NCBI GenBank assembly: GCA_034766995.1
Contig: CM068317.1
Location: 27,100,001 to 27,164,000 of the forward strand
Origin: Acanthacorydalis orientalis
Lineage: Eukaryota; Arthropoda; Insecta; Megaloptera; Corydalidae
Reading direction: 5' to 3'
Length of the DNA stretch: 64,000 nucleotides
A model generated the notes under the pieces. That model had not been told where the DNA came from. It worked only from the letters and a program-made list of their open reading frames with translations, and searched no databases. The position numbers were made by a program, and so were the translations under genes. Below, piece by piece: positions 41,517-53,270 of the stretch (positions within the stretch are counted from its first letter, which is position 1; each line of letters begins with the position of its first letter).

Positions 41517-41874
41517 CAGTGGTTTTCAAACTTTGTTGACTCACGGAACTTTGTTATAAAATTTTTTGAGGGACTCACCACATCAAGATGCGTACCCCAC
41601 AAGTTTTGAAAATCAGCTGTCTTACATGACCACATTTTATTATTTACATATGATTAAGCGGGGTCGTAATGTATATAAATACAATTTTGCTACATAATAG
41701 GTACAAAGACAGTTTAATGCATAATAATAGGTATTTATAGAAATAAAAGATATTATTATACGTTAATTATTTTTAATTTTATAGCTTTTCAGATTTTTTC
41801 TAGGAAAATTCTTTTGAATTTTGACCAACTCGCGGAACCTCAGTGTTCCACGGAACACAAATTGAAGAACACTG
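41517..41874. mobile_element. hAT-type MITE (358 bp)
   Basis: The left end CAGTGGTTTTCAAACTTTG and the right end, inverse of CAGTGTTCTTCAATTTGTG, match hAT termini of the CAGTGGTTCTCAA class. The 8-bp flanks GTTTAATG (41509-41516) and GTTTAAAG (41875-41882) agree at 7 of 8 positions and fit the hAT target-site length. Longer inner complementarity includes CGCGGAAC and CACGGAAC. No transposase is encoded. Confidence 0.85.
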
Positions 41875-42414
41875 GTTTAAAGTAACTGAAAGTTATTTCT
41901 AATCATTATTTACACGGTTGGTTATTGGAGTGGACTCCCGTGAGCCAGTAAGCTTGAGCAACAATAGTTTTTTAAGTCAACAATCGCTGTGACAGAAGAA
42001 ATACAGATGAACAAGAAAAAACTACAACTGAGTCGTTAAACTGAAAATTCATACAAATTTAGATATAATTTTATAAATAGCTCGTAATATTATTGAAAAT
42101 AAGTTAGAATTTCACACTAGACCTGAATAAATTTCATATTAATTCATTGATATTATTGTTTTTCTATACTTAAATGATAACAGTTAATATGTTGTAAAAT
42201 TTTATTATTTTTTCACCTTAATTATTCATGGTAAAATTTTATTTATACAAACAAATATAAAATTGCATAACATTAATTGTTTTAAATTTCTCACAACAAT
42301 AACTGAATTGTATAACAAACAAAAAAAGTGAATAGATAATTTTTTACAAGCAATTTAAAATGATAGCAATGATAAGAGTTGCGAAAAGAAAAATGAAATT
42401 CCAAGAAGTGTATT

Positions 42415-42477
42415 TTAAATGATTGTTCTATTTTGAATAATGCTATGCATAAGTATTTGAATGGTCTTATTGATTAA
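42415..42477. repeat. 63-bp direct repeat, left copy
   Basis: It runs from TTAAATGATTG to TTATTGATTAA and ends exactly where the TTAA-type element begins. It differs from the right copy (43180-43242) at one position. Confidence 0.9.
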
Positions 42478-43179
42478 GGGGACCCGGTGGTCTAGAATTT
42501 TCGAAAAATCGATTTTTTTTTTCGAAAGTATAGTATCTTAAAAATATACTGTTAAAATTTGATGACGAAATTCAGAGTATTTCAGGATCTACAGCCCATT
42601 AGAAGGTCAGGTAGGTAGAAGAATAAGTGGAGTGGATAACTTTAAACGCGTTTATCTCGAAACTACTTTTTTTCGTCTTGCGGGGGCCAGAAAAAAAACT
42701 ACTTGACCGATTTGTCTGAAATTTTAATATGTTATTCTGAATAGTTCTAGCTCTCGCTGGAAGTAAAACTAATAGTTTCCGTAAAATATTTATATTTTTT
42801 TTATTAACAAAACATTCAAAAATACTGGTCGTTTTCAAACTTGTACTTTTGACTACGCGCCATTTTGTCAATTTTTTTTTTATTCTACTTCCTGCGATAG
42901 CTATACTTATACTAATTAAAAATTCGTCAATTGTTTTATTTCAGATCAGAGGGAGAGATAAATCATCATTCACCACGCAATTCCATTTTTTTAGAGAGGG
43001 AGACTTCAGCATCATTTTTCTAATTTTAAAAAAAATTTTTTTTGTCTTTATTTTCATTTTTGTGTAGTTTATTAGTAATAAAATAAGTGTAAAAAAAATT
43101 GAAAGCATTCATTACCCTCATATAGAAAAAAATTTTTTAAAATAGCTTAAATTTTAGGCCGCTAGACCACCGGGTTCCC
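42478..43179. mobile_element. TTAA-flanked non-autonomous DNA transposon (702 bp)
   Basis: The termini are inverted repeats, GGGACCCGGTGGTCTAG on the left and the inverse of GGGAACCCGGTGGTCTAG on the right, with TTAA immediately outside each. The interior is non-coding and includes a TTTAAACGCGTTTATCTCGA block and an A8-T8 run near the right end. TTAA targets suggest the piggyBac or Kolobok groups. The termini do not let me decide. The element sits precisely between two 63-bp direct repeats. Confidence 0.8.
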
Positions 43180-43242
43180 TTAAATGATTGTTCTATTTTG
43201 AATAATGCTATGCATACGTATTTGAATGGTCTTATTGATTAA
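43180..43242. repeat. 63-bp direct repeat, right copy
   Basis: Matches 42415-42477 with one mismatch. It begins and ends with TTAA, as does the left copy. Confidence 0.9.
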
Positions 43243-44597
43243 ATGGAATCTGCAAGAGATATAAAAATATGATTTGTACTATTTAAAACGACCTAAAATT
43301 TAAATCAGAGCAGTACAAGTATACGCAATGAAGAAACAAATATGAATCACTAAAAAAATCTTAATTTATTTAGATCACAAAATTATCAGTTACTAAAGTA
43401 ATATCAGGACAGATCAAATTCTCTCTGGTTAAATAAAATTGAACACATATTATTTACATACTCTGGTTTGAATTAAACTAAATGAACAGAAAGAAATACT
43501 TTGATTGTATGAAATAAATTGAATTCTACTGAGATGACTAATGTATACAAAATATAATTTAAGAAGAATATTTATTTAAATAACTTTATGTACGACTGAA
43601 TATTACCAAATCCCATAATTATAATACTGGATACATACGGAAAATAATAGCGCTTTTATCGATTTGAGTTGATATGACGGTTACGGTTATATTCATTGTT
43701 TCTATTTACACATTTTTCAATATTTTTCCATTACAATAAAAAAGTGTGGCTATACATGAAGCTATGTACTTTGAAAATGTAAAATCATTCTTCATGTTTT
43801 GAAAATATAATTTAGTGTAAATGACATGCCTTAACATACTCTCATTTCAATTAGACAATATTTTATTTTAAAATTTCTCTAATTATTTACCGATTTAACA
43901 CCAATATTATTAAATAAATTATTTGTAGTTAGAAATCATGGCTAAATGCATGTAAAAAAATTGATTTAGATAAATGTTCATAATATTTATACAAAAATTA
44001 TATCGAACGTTCAAATTACTTACACTGGAAGGATTTTGTGGGATGAAAGCCAGAGCTTTGTCAAAGATGAGTGGAAAATATTGATTTTTTAACTTAGGAA
44101 TTAGACGTTAATATAATATTTATTTAATATTTACAGTTATAACATTTACAGCATAGAGCTGCTTCTTATTTTATTCTCGCGATTTGTAATGTAAGCAGTA
44201 ATGCAAAAACAAAATTAGGAAGGAACTGAAGAATCGCAATCGACTAATCATTGTAATTTGGTTAGTGAAGATTATTATTTCAACAATCGCGATAATATGG
44301 CACTATTAAAAAAAATGGAAAAACCGAAATAAAATTAGTCCGAACAGTAAAATGTTTACAGATGTATATAAAGAAGAAATAACAATAAAAATTATAATAA
44401 TTCCATCTCACGTATAAATTATTAAAATTAAGAGAAATTACTCAAAAGTAAATATTCTGTATCACAACACAAAATATAATTGCAAATATAACAGCAAGTA
44501 TAAAATAAAAAATATTTATTAAAACATATGATGTGATTTTATAAAAATCTTTCCTATAGAATTTTTTATATAAAATGTTTTTGCTATCAGTTATTAA
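43243..44597. other. Intergenic, no gene seen
   Basis: AT-rich sequence with no credible ORF or repeat. Confidence 0.5.
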
Positions 44598-44599
44598 TA

Positions 44600-45541
44600 C
44601 GAGGTCAGACAATTAAGTAATGCGACCGATTTTTTTTCTCGGCCTATGGTAACACTGCGAACCTGTAACTCCGCCACCGTAATAGCAGATCCCTACTCTC
44701 TCGATTGAGACCTTGACTACCCTCGTACGATCATTTCTTCGCCAGCTGTTTAGTGTTTTGTAACAACGCGCGAGTAGTGCATGTCACGAAAATGGAACAG
44801 AGAAATTTAGAGCAACGGTGCGCGAGATTGTCTCGAGCAGGTTGAAAGTGATCCTACTCTTCTCGATCGAGTTATTACTGGTGATGAAAGTTGGTTCTTT
44901 CAATATGACCCCGAAACTAAACGACAAAGCCAACAGTGGCTGTCCCCTGGAGCACCAAGGCCAAAGAAGGCGAGAATGAGCAAGTCCAAAGTGAAAACCA
45001 TGTTGATTTGCTTCTTCGACAGCAAAGGGGTGGTTCACAAAGAGTTCGTACCACCTGGACAAACCGTAAATCAAGTATTCTACCGCAATGTGCTCGAAAA
45101 ATTACGAAAAAGGGTGCTCAGAGTGCGTCCAGAGATCGCGAAGACTTGGGTTCTGCATCACGACAATGCTCCCTGTCACAGTGCGTTCAGTGTCTCTCAG
45201 TTTTTGGCGTCTAAAGGCATCGCAACGTTACCACAACCGCCCTATTCACCGGACATGTCACCCGGCGACTTTTTCCTATTTCCCCATATGAAAAAATTCG
45301 TCAAAGGTCGACATTTTGACTCCGTTGAAGATATCCAAGAATCTGTGACGAGGGTACTCGGAGAGGTCCCACAAGAAGTGTTCCAGAATTGTTATGAAAA
45401 CTGGAAAACTCGCTGGAATAAGTGTATAGATGCGGGAGGGGACTACTTTGAAGGGGATCGCAGCGATGTACCTTAATTTTTAAATATACTCGATTTTTGA
45501 ATTTTGTCGCATTACTTAATTGTCGTAATTGTCTGACCTCG
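44600..45541 (+). mobile_element. Internally deleted mariner (942 bp)
   Basis: The terminal repeats CGAGGTCAGACAATTAAGTA (left) and its inverse (right) are flanked by TA at 44598-44599 and 45542-45543. The right repeat has about 10 extra bp from a local duplication of AATTGTCGT. The helix-turn-helix part of the transposase is lost, while the catalytic part remains open. GC content is much higher than in the flanks, as expected for a young insertion. Confidence 0.92.
44792..45476 (+). pseudogene. Mariner transposase, N-terminal domain deleted, D34D core intact
   Basis: The original start survives (MEQRN at 44792), but about 140 codons have been removed around 44820. The junction is out of frame and the original frame stops at once. 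The retained frame from 44823 reads RDCLEQVESDPTLLDRV, ITGDESWFFQYD (first Asp), HHDNAPCHS (second Asp) and YSPDMSPGDFFLFP (third Asp) to the stop at 45474-45476. There are 34 residues between the second and third Asp, the mariner D34D spacing. All three catalytic residues and the C-terminus WNKCIDAGGDYFEG are intact, but without the DNA-binding domain it is not a working transposase. Confidence 0.92.
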
Positions 45542-45543
45542 TA

Positions 45544-46779
45544 TATTGACACTAATAGCTAGTGTAAGGATAGACCTTGATGTTCAATTAATTAAAAATC
45601 CTTCCATTCCTTAATAAATAGTATTTTTAATTAAAAATATTAGCAGTAAACTGAGTTTACTGCACCGGTACGAAAAGACTTAAAAAGATACCGGGCTGAA
45701 CGCGTTAAAAACATGTTTATTGGCATGCAAATCATTACTCCGTTTTAATTTTAACGCGATATGACCAAAAAATTGACTCGAAAATAAATTCCTCTGGTAA
45801 AATAAAGAATAATTATAATTCGTATGTTATAATTGTATACCAAAAAATAGTTATTCATAAAATACAACTCTATTGGTATACCATTCAATATGTTTTGGTA
45901 TATTCATATATTTGGTACATTCAATATATTTCAATATATTGGTATATATTTTGTTTTTATTATTATTATATGGTCCGTATACTAGTTTGAAATTAAGTCT
46001 GTTTAATATATTAAGACCTATTTATTAATTGATTTAATGAATTATCTGTTAAATAAAATTCATTCAAAATATTAATTTATTTATATGCTATTAAATATAT
46101 TTTACTTTCACTTTCTGCACGGTAAGCACATTTATCTAAAAAAACTGTTTTTCATATATATTCAGTCCTATTTTTCAATTGATCATAATGAATTAAATAC
46201 TAAATGATCAATATACGTAAGTCTAGCTGCTGATACCAACAATCCGAAAAAGTAGATTCTTTTACATTTTCTGAAACAACATGTTACGGAAAATATGCCC
46301 GCAAAAGAATTTTCTTTAATTCGGAAAACTGACGAAGCTAGAGCGCTTTAAAGAGAGCGACTCACAGATTTCAGCACCGAACCCGGCACATGCTAAACAA
46401 TAGCTCTTTAGGCTAGCAATAATTATCCTAATCTTTCGTTTTAGAAAAATTTGAATCCGTTGTCATGATGTTAAAGTTTTTTCGATTGTCTTAAAGAACG
46501 GACTGAAGAGCGCAACAGAAACATTTACTTGTACACTTTTTTTTACTTGTGAAATGTTTAGAAGTCAATTATTGAAAATGGACAGAAAAGGGTCAAAATT
46601 AGAGCGTACTAATGCGCATCGCACACTAAAACGTTTTTTTAGAGGAAATTAATACTCTGGAAAAGACTCAAGTTTTACAAGCACATCGGTTGGAAAACTC
46701 CACAAGAAGAGATCGATAGAAATTCCCGTTGCCGAGGAATTTAATTATTGTATTTTCAAGTAAGTAAAGTTTAACCAAA
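45544..46779. other. Intergenic; possible piggyBac-type end near 45645-45717
   Basis: It contains a palindrome GTAAACTGAGTTTAC at about 45645-45659 followed by GATACCGGGCTGAACGCG and TTAA at 45714-45717. The inverse reads TTAA then CGCGTTCAGCCCGG, like a piggyBac-type terminus. No partner end was found. Nothing else is recognised. Confidence 0.3.
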
Positions 46780-46990
46780 GCAACAATCGTGGCTTAGGAG
46801 TCAAAATTATAATGCAGTGCGAGTGCGGTTATCAACTAATCAATTCGAGTCCATTCGTGAACAATGCATAGTGAGGCCAAAGTCATCGACATACCGACGT
46901 ACTTAACAGTCGGTATCTTCAACGTGTGTTTGAGTCTATTTTGGAGATTTTAACCAGAATTGGAGTGACGATCGGTCAAGAGGCCCAGCG
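46780..46990 (+). other. Candidate non-coding first exon with splice donor
   Basis: A GC-richer island with balanced composition ends in GGCCCAGCG|GTAAGTTGA at 46990/46991, a strong consensus donor. It has no long frame, which would suit a 5' UTR exon. I found no matching acceptor and coding exon nearby, so it may belong to a gene beyond the window or be part of an old repeat. Confidence 0.25.
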
Positions 46991-47129
46991 GTAAGTTGAC
47001 TCCCGGAACACTTGCAGAGATCAGCGCGCCGAGCGACTAGTTAGTGATGTGGTCAAAAGGGTCAGATTACAACGCAGAAAAGACAGAGCGATTTAGCAGA
47101 AGTAATTCAAGAAAGAGAAAGCTCCCCTG

Positions 47130-47737
47130 TATGGTTCTGAACTGGCAGATTAATCGTAAATACAATTATCTTCATAAAATCGGTGCGCAAGACCTTATAC
47201 GCGTTTTCCTCAAAACTATGTTTTTTGAGACAAAATATCTCAAGTTCAACTTGTGATATCATGTATAGTTTGCGTGTACAGCCTCATCAGATGTGTCGCT
47301 ATCATGCCTGCCAATATTATGTAACAAATATTTTTAATAACATTTATCGCCATTGAAATAGATGAAAAAGTGGTAAAAATTGCTACTAATATTTCAAAGT
47401 GCTGTAATTTTTACAATTTTCATTTTTTTTCTTTCGAATTTGCTACTTGAGATAGCCAAGTTCATACCAACTCAAGAAATATTTTGATTTTTATGTTTCA
47501 AATGTACAGACAAAACGATACCCTGTGAACTTTGTGGCGAAACTATATTTTACCGGTCTCGATCGACTACTACGGCGCCACCGCATTTAGATATTTTTCA
47601 TCGAAAAAAAATTTGTACATGTTCCCGAAAGATGAATAAATACACATGTAAAAAGAACATGATAAAAATCTTCATTGGTTATTTGTAAAAAAATCTCGAA
47701 AAAGCCTCAAATATGCGCGTTATATTTGAAGACCCCC
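47130..47737. mobile_element. Fragment of a second TTAA-type element related to 42478-43179
   Basis: It ends in GACCCCC followed by TTAA (47738-47741), so its terminus read inwards is GGGGGTC. Inside, TATACGCGTTTTCCTCAAAA (around 47197) resembles AAACGCGTTTATCTCGAAAC of the 42.5-kb element. A left terminus was not found and the left border is arbitrary. Confidence 0.35.
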
Positions 47738-48768
47738 TTAATACGTTATTAATATTATGTTAGAATAGTAGTCAAAAATCAAGTGTTTTGTTGTATAAAG
47801 GCCCGTTTGTAATATGATATACATAAATACTAAACGACTATGATTCATAAATTGTAATATAATTTTAAAATTAGGTGTTTTTTTTTCCAAGAGCATGTTA
47901 AATACTTACATGTTTCTTTTTATAATCCCATGTAATGTTTTAATTATTTAGCTTAGAAATTAGGTATTGAGATTTTTTAATATACATTTTTTATAATTTA
48001 ATACACATCCCTCGTTTAAAATATGTAAATATTTTTTGAACTTTTAAATTTTGATTTGTAATAATATTTTTTTTTAAATAATAACTCACATTTATTATAT
48101 TGTCAGCATACTAATTTAAAACCCTACACTTATTATATTAAGTGGATTGATAAAAAATAAGTTTATAATGGAGATTTCAATAATATCTTATTTTAATCAA
48201 TATTTTTTATTTTTTCATAAATTTTGTTTATTTTTTAATAAATGCATGCATATTTGATGAAAGAGTGTTAATAATTAATGTGCATAATACATATTTGAAC
48301 CAAATTCGTAATATATTCTATATGAATTCAATCAAAAATCATTTTCAGTAGTCTCACGTATAAATTAGTTCAAGAAACGAATTAACAAAGGCGATACTTT
48401 ATACATGATCAGTCATTTAACCGTACAGCAAAAACAGTATAAATGAAGCGTAACGCGCAACCTAATTTTTTAATCTCAATTTCTCTACAAACAAATGATC
48501 TAAAACACGACAGTTTACATGATTTTTATGGAGTGACGGATAATGTACAACAGAATTAAGATATGGTACAATTCACATAGACACACAGGCATATATTAAA
48601 TGTAAACACAATAATATTTGAAACAGGGCTATTGCTGATTGTCAGTTAAATTCGTTTTTAACATTAAATCTTGCTGTTCTTGTTTAAATTATTTCCGGAT
48701 GTATATTTGTTAGTACCAGTTAAAACTGATCTCGGCGAAAGTGAATTAGATACTCAATGTGTTGCTTA

Positions 48769-48776
48769 TATATAAA
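48769..48776 (+). promoter_or_regulatory. TATA box of the secreted-peptide gene
   Basis: TATATAAA lies about 100 bp before the ATG at 48873, so transcription would start near 48800 and leave a short 5' UTR. Confidence 0.5.
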
Positions 48777-48872
48777 GATGAAATTTTGTAACAATACATC
48801 ATTGTGTTTTCAACCACAAAACTCTTTAGAACATTTTGATATAGTCTTCTAACTTTTCTCAATATCGACAAC

Positions 48873-49031
48873 ATGAGAACTGTAAGTATAATTTAAACAT
48901 TTTTTTTAAAAAAAATTCTAAATATACCTCTAACATATACACTATTTCACTGTATGATAAAAATCAAATTTATTTAGTTAATTATTCATATATAAAATTA
49001 AATACATTTAAACGTACATATATCAATGCAA

Positions 49032-49091
<60 letters not shown>

Positions 49092-49836
49092 CTAAATATT
49101 GATAGAATCAATTCTGATGTAAAAATAAAATAAATATTATTTTAAAACTCGTTATGTCTTATTACAAACTGTTATTATCAATTTAATTATTTCTATTTTT
49201 TATGAAAAAGTGAAAAAATAATATTGAAAAAATATATTAACACATCATATTAAATAGCAAATATTCACTATTTTCATGATGAGTATACATGTTGTAACAA
49301 AATATTCAAAAATAAAATTTATTATACAATAATTATTTATTATATAACAATTCACTCTTGAAAGTTTCTCAGCAGTTATCTTAACCTACAAACTTTGTCG
49401 TTTAAATATTTTGTTTATATGTTTTTTCTTTTTCTTATGGAATGAATTCGCTATCCATTTTCAATAAATTGACATGATTAAATCTTAGATAAAACCAAAA
49501 AAGATTGATTTAAACAACTTTTTATGATAGATTTTTAGTATAAACATATATGTGCTGTTTTCATATATAAATGCATTGTTTTAGTACATTATTGCCGCAT
49601 TTGTCGCCATTGTTTTGGCTTCAGTCTGTTCAGCATATCCGTATCCATATGATGTATACGAAACTTATGTCGTACCAGAACATTATCGTTTTGTTCGTGC
49701 CTTACCTGAACCAGTAGCACGTCCCCAAAGACAAGCCGGCGGCGGTGATCATCATGACGTTGTAGATTACGGCGCACACACTGGCCATCACGGTGCATTC
49801 GGATGGTATGCTGACTTCCCTGTACACGCTCATTAA
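48873..49836 (+). CDS. Small secreted His/Tyr/Pro-rich peptide precursor
   Basis: Exon 1 encodes only MRT (48873-48881) and ends at GTAAGT. After a 703-bp intron, exon 2 (49585-49836, acceptor TTGTTTTAG) completes an 86-residue protein. Residues 1-20 are a textbook signal peptide (MRTYIIAAFVAIVLASVCSA) with likely cleavage after Ala20. The mature part of about 66 residues starts YPYPYDVYETYVVPEHYRF, continues with PEPVARPQRQAGGGDHHD and ends GHHGAFGWYADFPVHAH. It has seven His, many Tyr and Pro, and no Cys, so it has no disulfides. A tiny first exon carrying the start of the signal peptide is common in insect secreted-peptide genes. Function is not recognised: a cuticular or salivary component, neuropeptide-like precursor or antimicrobial peptide are all possible. 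Codon usage is much less AT-rich than the flanks, supporting a real gene. Confidence 0.85.
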
Positions 49837-50600
49837 TTGGAGACTTGAAAATGAACGAACTTTACAACAGATTTAATGAAATGCAAACCACAAGAAGACG
49901 TTATTTGAAATTAATGCACACTCACACAACAATATGAACACACTATCGTTCGTTACGTATTCAAATGTCAAATCATTCAAATGTTAAAAGTGCGTGCTAG
50001 ATGTTTTCGCTCACTCGATTTCAAACTATATCTGATTCTTTCTTGCTCATTCCGTTTCTCACGATGTGTTTTTTTTTTTGTTTATTTTTATATAATTCGT
50101 TACGTTGTTTTTTTAATGCATGTATATTTAAAAATAAATAGGATTTAGCCGATTAATTTCTTTGTAATTATATTATTCTGTCGAATATTTATTACTGCTA
50201 TTTCTTAAAACATCTTTTAAATATGAGTATAAATAAATGGTATACGTTTTTCCTCCTTACTCTGCTTCATTCTTAATGCTTTCTCTTAATATTTCCTGCC
50301 TTTTTTGTTTCGGTGAATAAATAGATATAAATAACTATTAGTTACAAATCTTTTTCTGACTTAATAACTTATAAGATTGGCATCGAAATGCTCTTTATTT
50401 AACAAAATATTTTACTAAATCTATACTTTTTCAGTTATAGATTTTTGCATACGTTTCTATGCTTTTCTTTCTTTTAAATACTTTTAATTAAAGTAAATAC
50501 TTAATAGACTCGATTTTAATGTGGTTCTTCTAAAAAAATAATATATTTTTTACATTTCTTTCAATATTTTAATTTCTATTAACGTTTTATTTTATTAATC

Positions 50601-50647
<47 letters not shown>

Positions 50648-50690
50648 TATCTTGTTTCATTTAGTATTTCTTTCTAGTTACTTTTGCATG

Positions 50691-50741
<51 letters not shown>

Positions 50742-51807
50742 TTATGTATATTAACTATCCTTTCCCCATTTACCTTTTTATATGTATTATAAGTACCTCA
50801 TGTACATTTTATTACGTATTATCTACTACTTACATACTGCTTTTTCATTTTTATATTTGCTTTATAAAGATATTTTATTTTATATTAGTCCAAATTTCAA
50901 TGTTATTTGTAATAAACAAAAAAAAATACAATTCATGTAATTTAATCATGGTTATGAGTAAGTAAAAAGCTTTAAATCTCTGGTTCTCTTTTTAACTTTC
51001 TTTCTTCTATACTTTTTCTTTCTTATTCTCAATTGTCATCTGGTGACTGATCAATGTATCTTAATTGATAATCAAATTTCATAAGAAATATTATCTTTCA
51101 TCGAGACAGAATATCTCTAACATAATAATTTTCGTACGGAGTATACTAAATAATGCAACAAAAAAGATGTTAAAGTGCGATTAATTAGCAATTCATGTCA
51201 CAAAATATATCTGTTTTAATATTGAGCATGTATATTTACTTCAATTAAAATATTGAATAAGTAAATATACAAATCATACTTTGTAAGAAATAAATCTTAT
51301 AAAGTCAAATGCTTCCTTTTTATAAAACGTATGATTGCCATTGAAATTAATCACGCTTGACGTTCATTAATTTTCATTTTCTCTGCATTATTTTTTCTAA
51401 CTTTCTCTTCTAGTCGACTTTCTATTTCATTCTTTCTGTTCTGTTTCTTTACTTTCATATTGTTGTGTGAAAAACTAAGAACTTCAAGTTTTTTACTTTT
51501 TTATTTAAAAATCAAAACCAAAAATGTTATTGATTTATTGTTATTGTTATATTAAATAAAAAAATATAAGTTGTTCAAATGCAATTGTATTTTGATTGAT
51601 TGATGATGTCCTTACTTTTCAGTTACATGCTGTTTTGAAATATATCTAATTATTCTCATTCTCATAAATTTATATTCCAGATTTATTCCAACAGATTGAT
51701 TTTATAGTTGCAGTATTTGTCTCTAATATCATTCTTTTAATAATTTCATGCAATCTAAATAAATTATATTTATTGTGACATATAATAAATATTAACTAAT
51801 CGTATTA

Positions 51808-51867
<60 letters not shown>

Positions 51868-52636
51868 CACACACACTAAATATTATCAATTTAGTTAATT
51901 CTGGTATAGTTTTTAGTGTACTTTTTGTATTTTCTTTAATACGTTTTATTATTTTATCTTTATTTCTAGAATGAAATATTCTCTCAATCCTTAAAAAAAG
52001 GCCAAAATTCATTTTAGTAAAATTCATAAAACCATTTCGTTGCAAATCAAACAGTGCCTTTATTTAGTCAGTAGGGTTTTTTTTATAAAATAAACAATTT
52101 TATGTAACTTTTCTAAACGTATAAAACCATGTAAGAATAAAACATTGTATTTTATTTATTTGTGTTCAGTGATTTGTTCAGATTGTAAATTCCTGACATT
52201 TTAGAAAAACTAGAATTTTTCCATATATGCTGATCATTAATTGTATATGTGAAGTAAACGATGATGTAGAAATACTCCAAGTAAGAAAAAATATCAAATA
52301 AATCACACGAATAGTGAATAATATGATAATTAATAATAAATGGATGTGCTTGAAAAGTATACTATGTATTTCTGGAACTACTTACCTATATTAACATTTC
52401 TTATATGGTAAACGCTAATAAATATACACGGTATTAAAAGTTCCTGGAATATAATTTGAATTTAATTATAAATAATACAGTCAAACGCTAGAATAAAAAA
52501 CTTCTGAAAAAAATACATATATTTTTTATAAAAATAAATGAATTATATTTTATTAAATAAAAAATATTTATCTGATAATTCTGACAAAATAAAATATCAC
52601 CAAAGAATGCGATACTCGGTTACAGTGACAAGGTGT
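49837..52636. other. 3' flank of the peptide gene and intergenic DNA
   Basis: TA tracts lie at 50601-50644, 50697-50738 and 51812-51878 (the last ending in CA repeats). No gene is seen. Confidence 0.5.
50133..50138 (+). promoter_or_regulatory. Candidate poly(A) signal for the peptide gene
   Basis: AATAAA about 300 bp after the stop codon. Assigned by position only. Confidence 0.35.
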
Positions 52637-52641
52637 ATATC

Positions 52642-52706
<65 letters not shown>
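52637..52706. repeat. (TA)n microsatellite
   Basis: About 68 bp of uninterrupted TA. Confidence 0.95.
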
Positions 52707-52711
<5 letters not shown>

Positions 52712-52762
52712 CATGACAAGTCATAAAATAAAGAAATATTTATTATTTGCATGTAAAAAACT

Positions 52763-52985
52763 TCTATGCTCTTAGTCTAATGAGTTTCTCAAATCCCACC
52801 TAGAAGACTTCTTTTCGAATTCTTACCTTGTGCGTCCATTCTTGCAACGTATTAATAACCTTTTCATCAGAACGAAAATTTTGTCATTTGATCTCTCACT
52901 TTAATGGCACAAAAATATGGAAATCACTTGGTGCTAAGTCAGAACTATACATTGGTTGGTTAATGAGCTCAAAAACAAGATCTTG
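52763..52985 (-). pseudogene. Mariner transposase fragment, C-terminal
   Basis: Read on the minus strand: PMYSSDLAPSDFHIFVPLK (third catalytic Asp region), then after a frameshift RSDEKVINTLQEWTHKV. This is the part between the third catalytic residue and the C-terminus of a mariner transposase. No terminal repeat is recognised. Confidence 0.65.
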
Positions 52986-53024
52986 GATACACTGATTTAT
53001 TTTATTAAACATGTGAGGAATGTT

Positions 53025-53270
53025 TTAGGCTCCTCAACCTTCCACCAGACAGTCCCGATTTATAATCAAGTGATATCTATCTTTTAGGTCATTAGAAGAA
53101 AAGTCGAAATGACAAAAGTTTTCTTCTAATGAGATGGTCATTAATAGGTGTAAGAGTGGTTGTACAAGAGACTAAAAAAATATTCCAAGAGGGAATCCAG
53201 AACCTCGTTAAACGCTGGACTGTGCCATTTAACCACAATGCCAAACACTATTATTGTGAAAATTTTCTAT
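53025..53270 (+). pseudogene. Mariner transposase fragment, C-terminal, opposite strand
   Basis: Read on the plus strand: PPDSPDL, a stop, then SSDIYLFRSLEEKSK, KFSSNEMVI and, in another frame, KKIFQEGIQNLVKRWTV. It covers the same part of the protein as the neighbouring minus-strand fragment but faces away from it. Several stops and shifts show that it is old. Confidence 0.65.
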
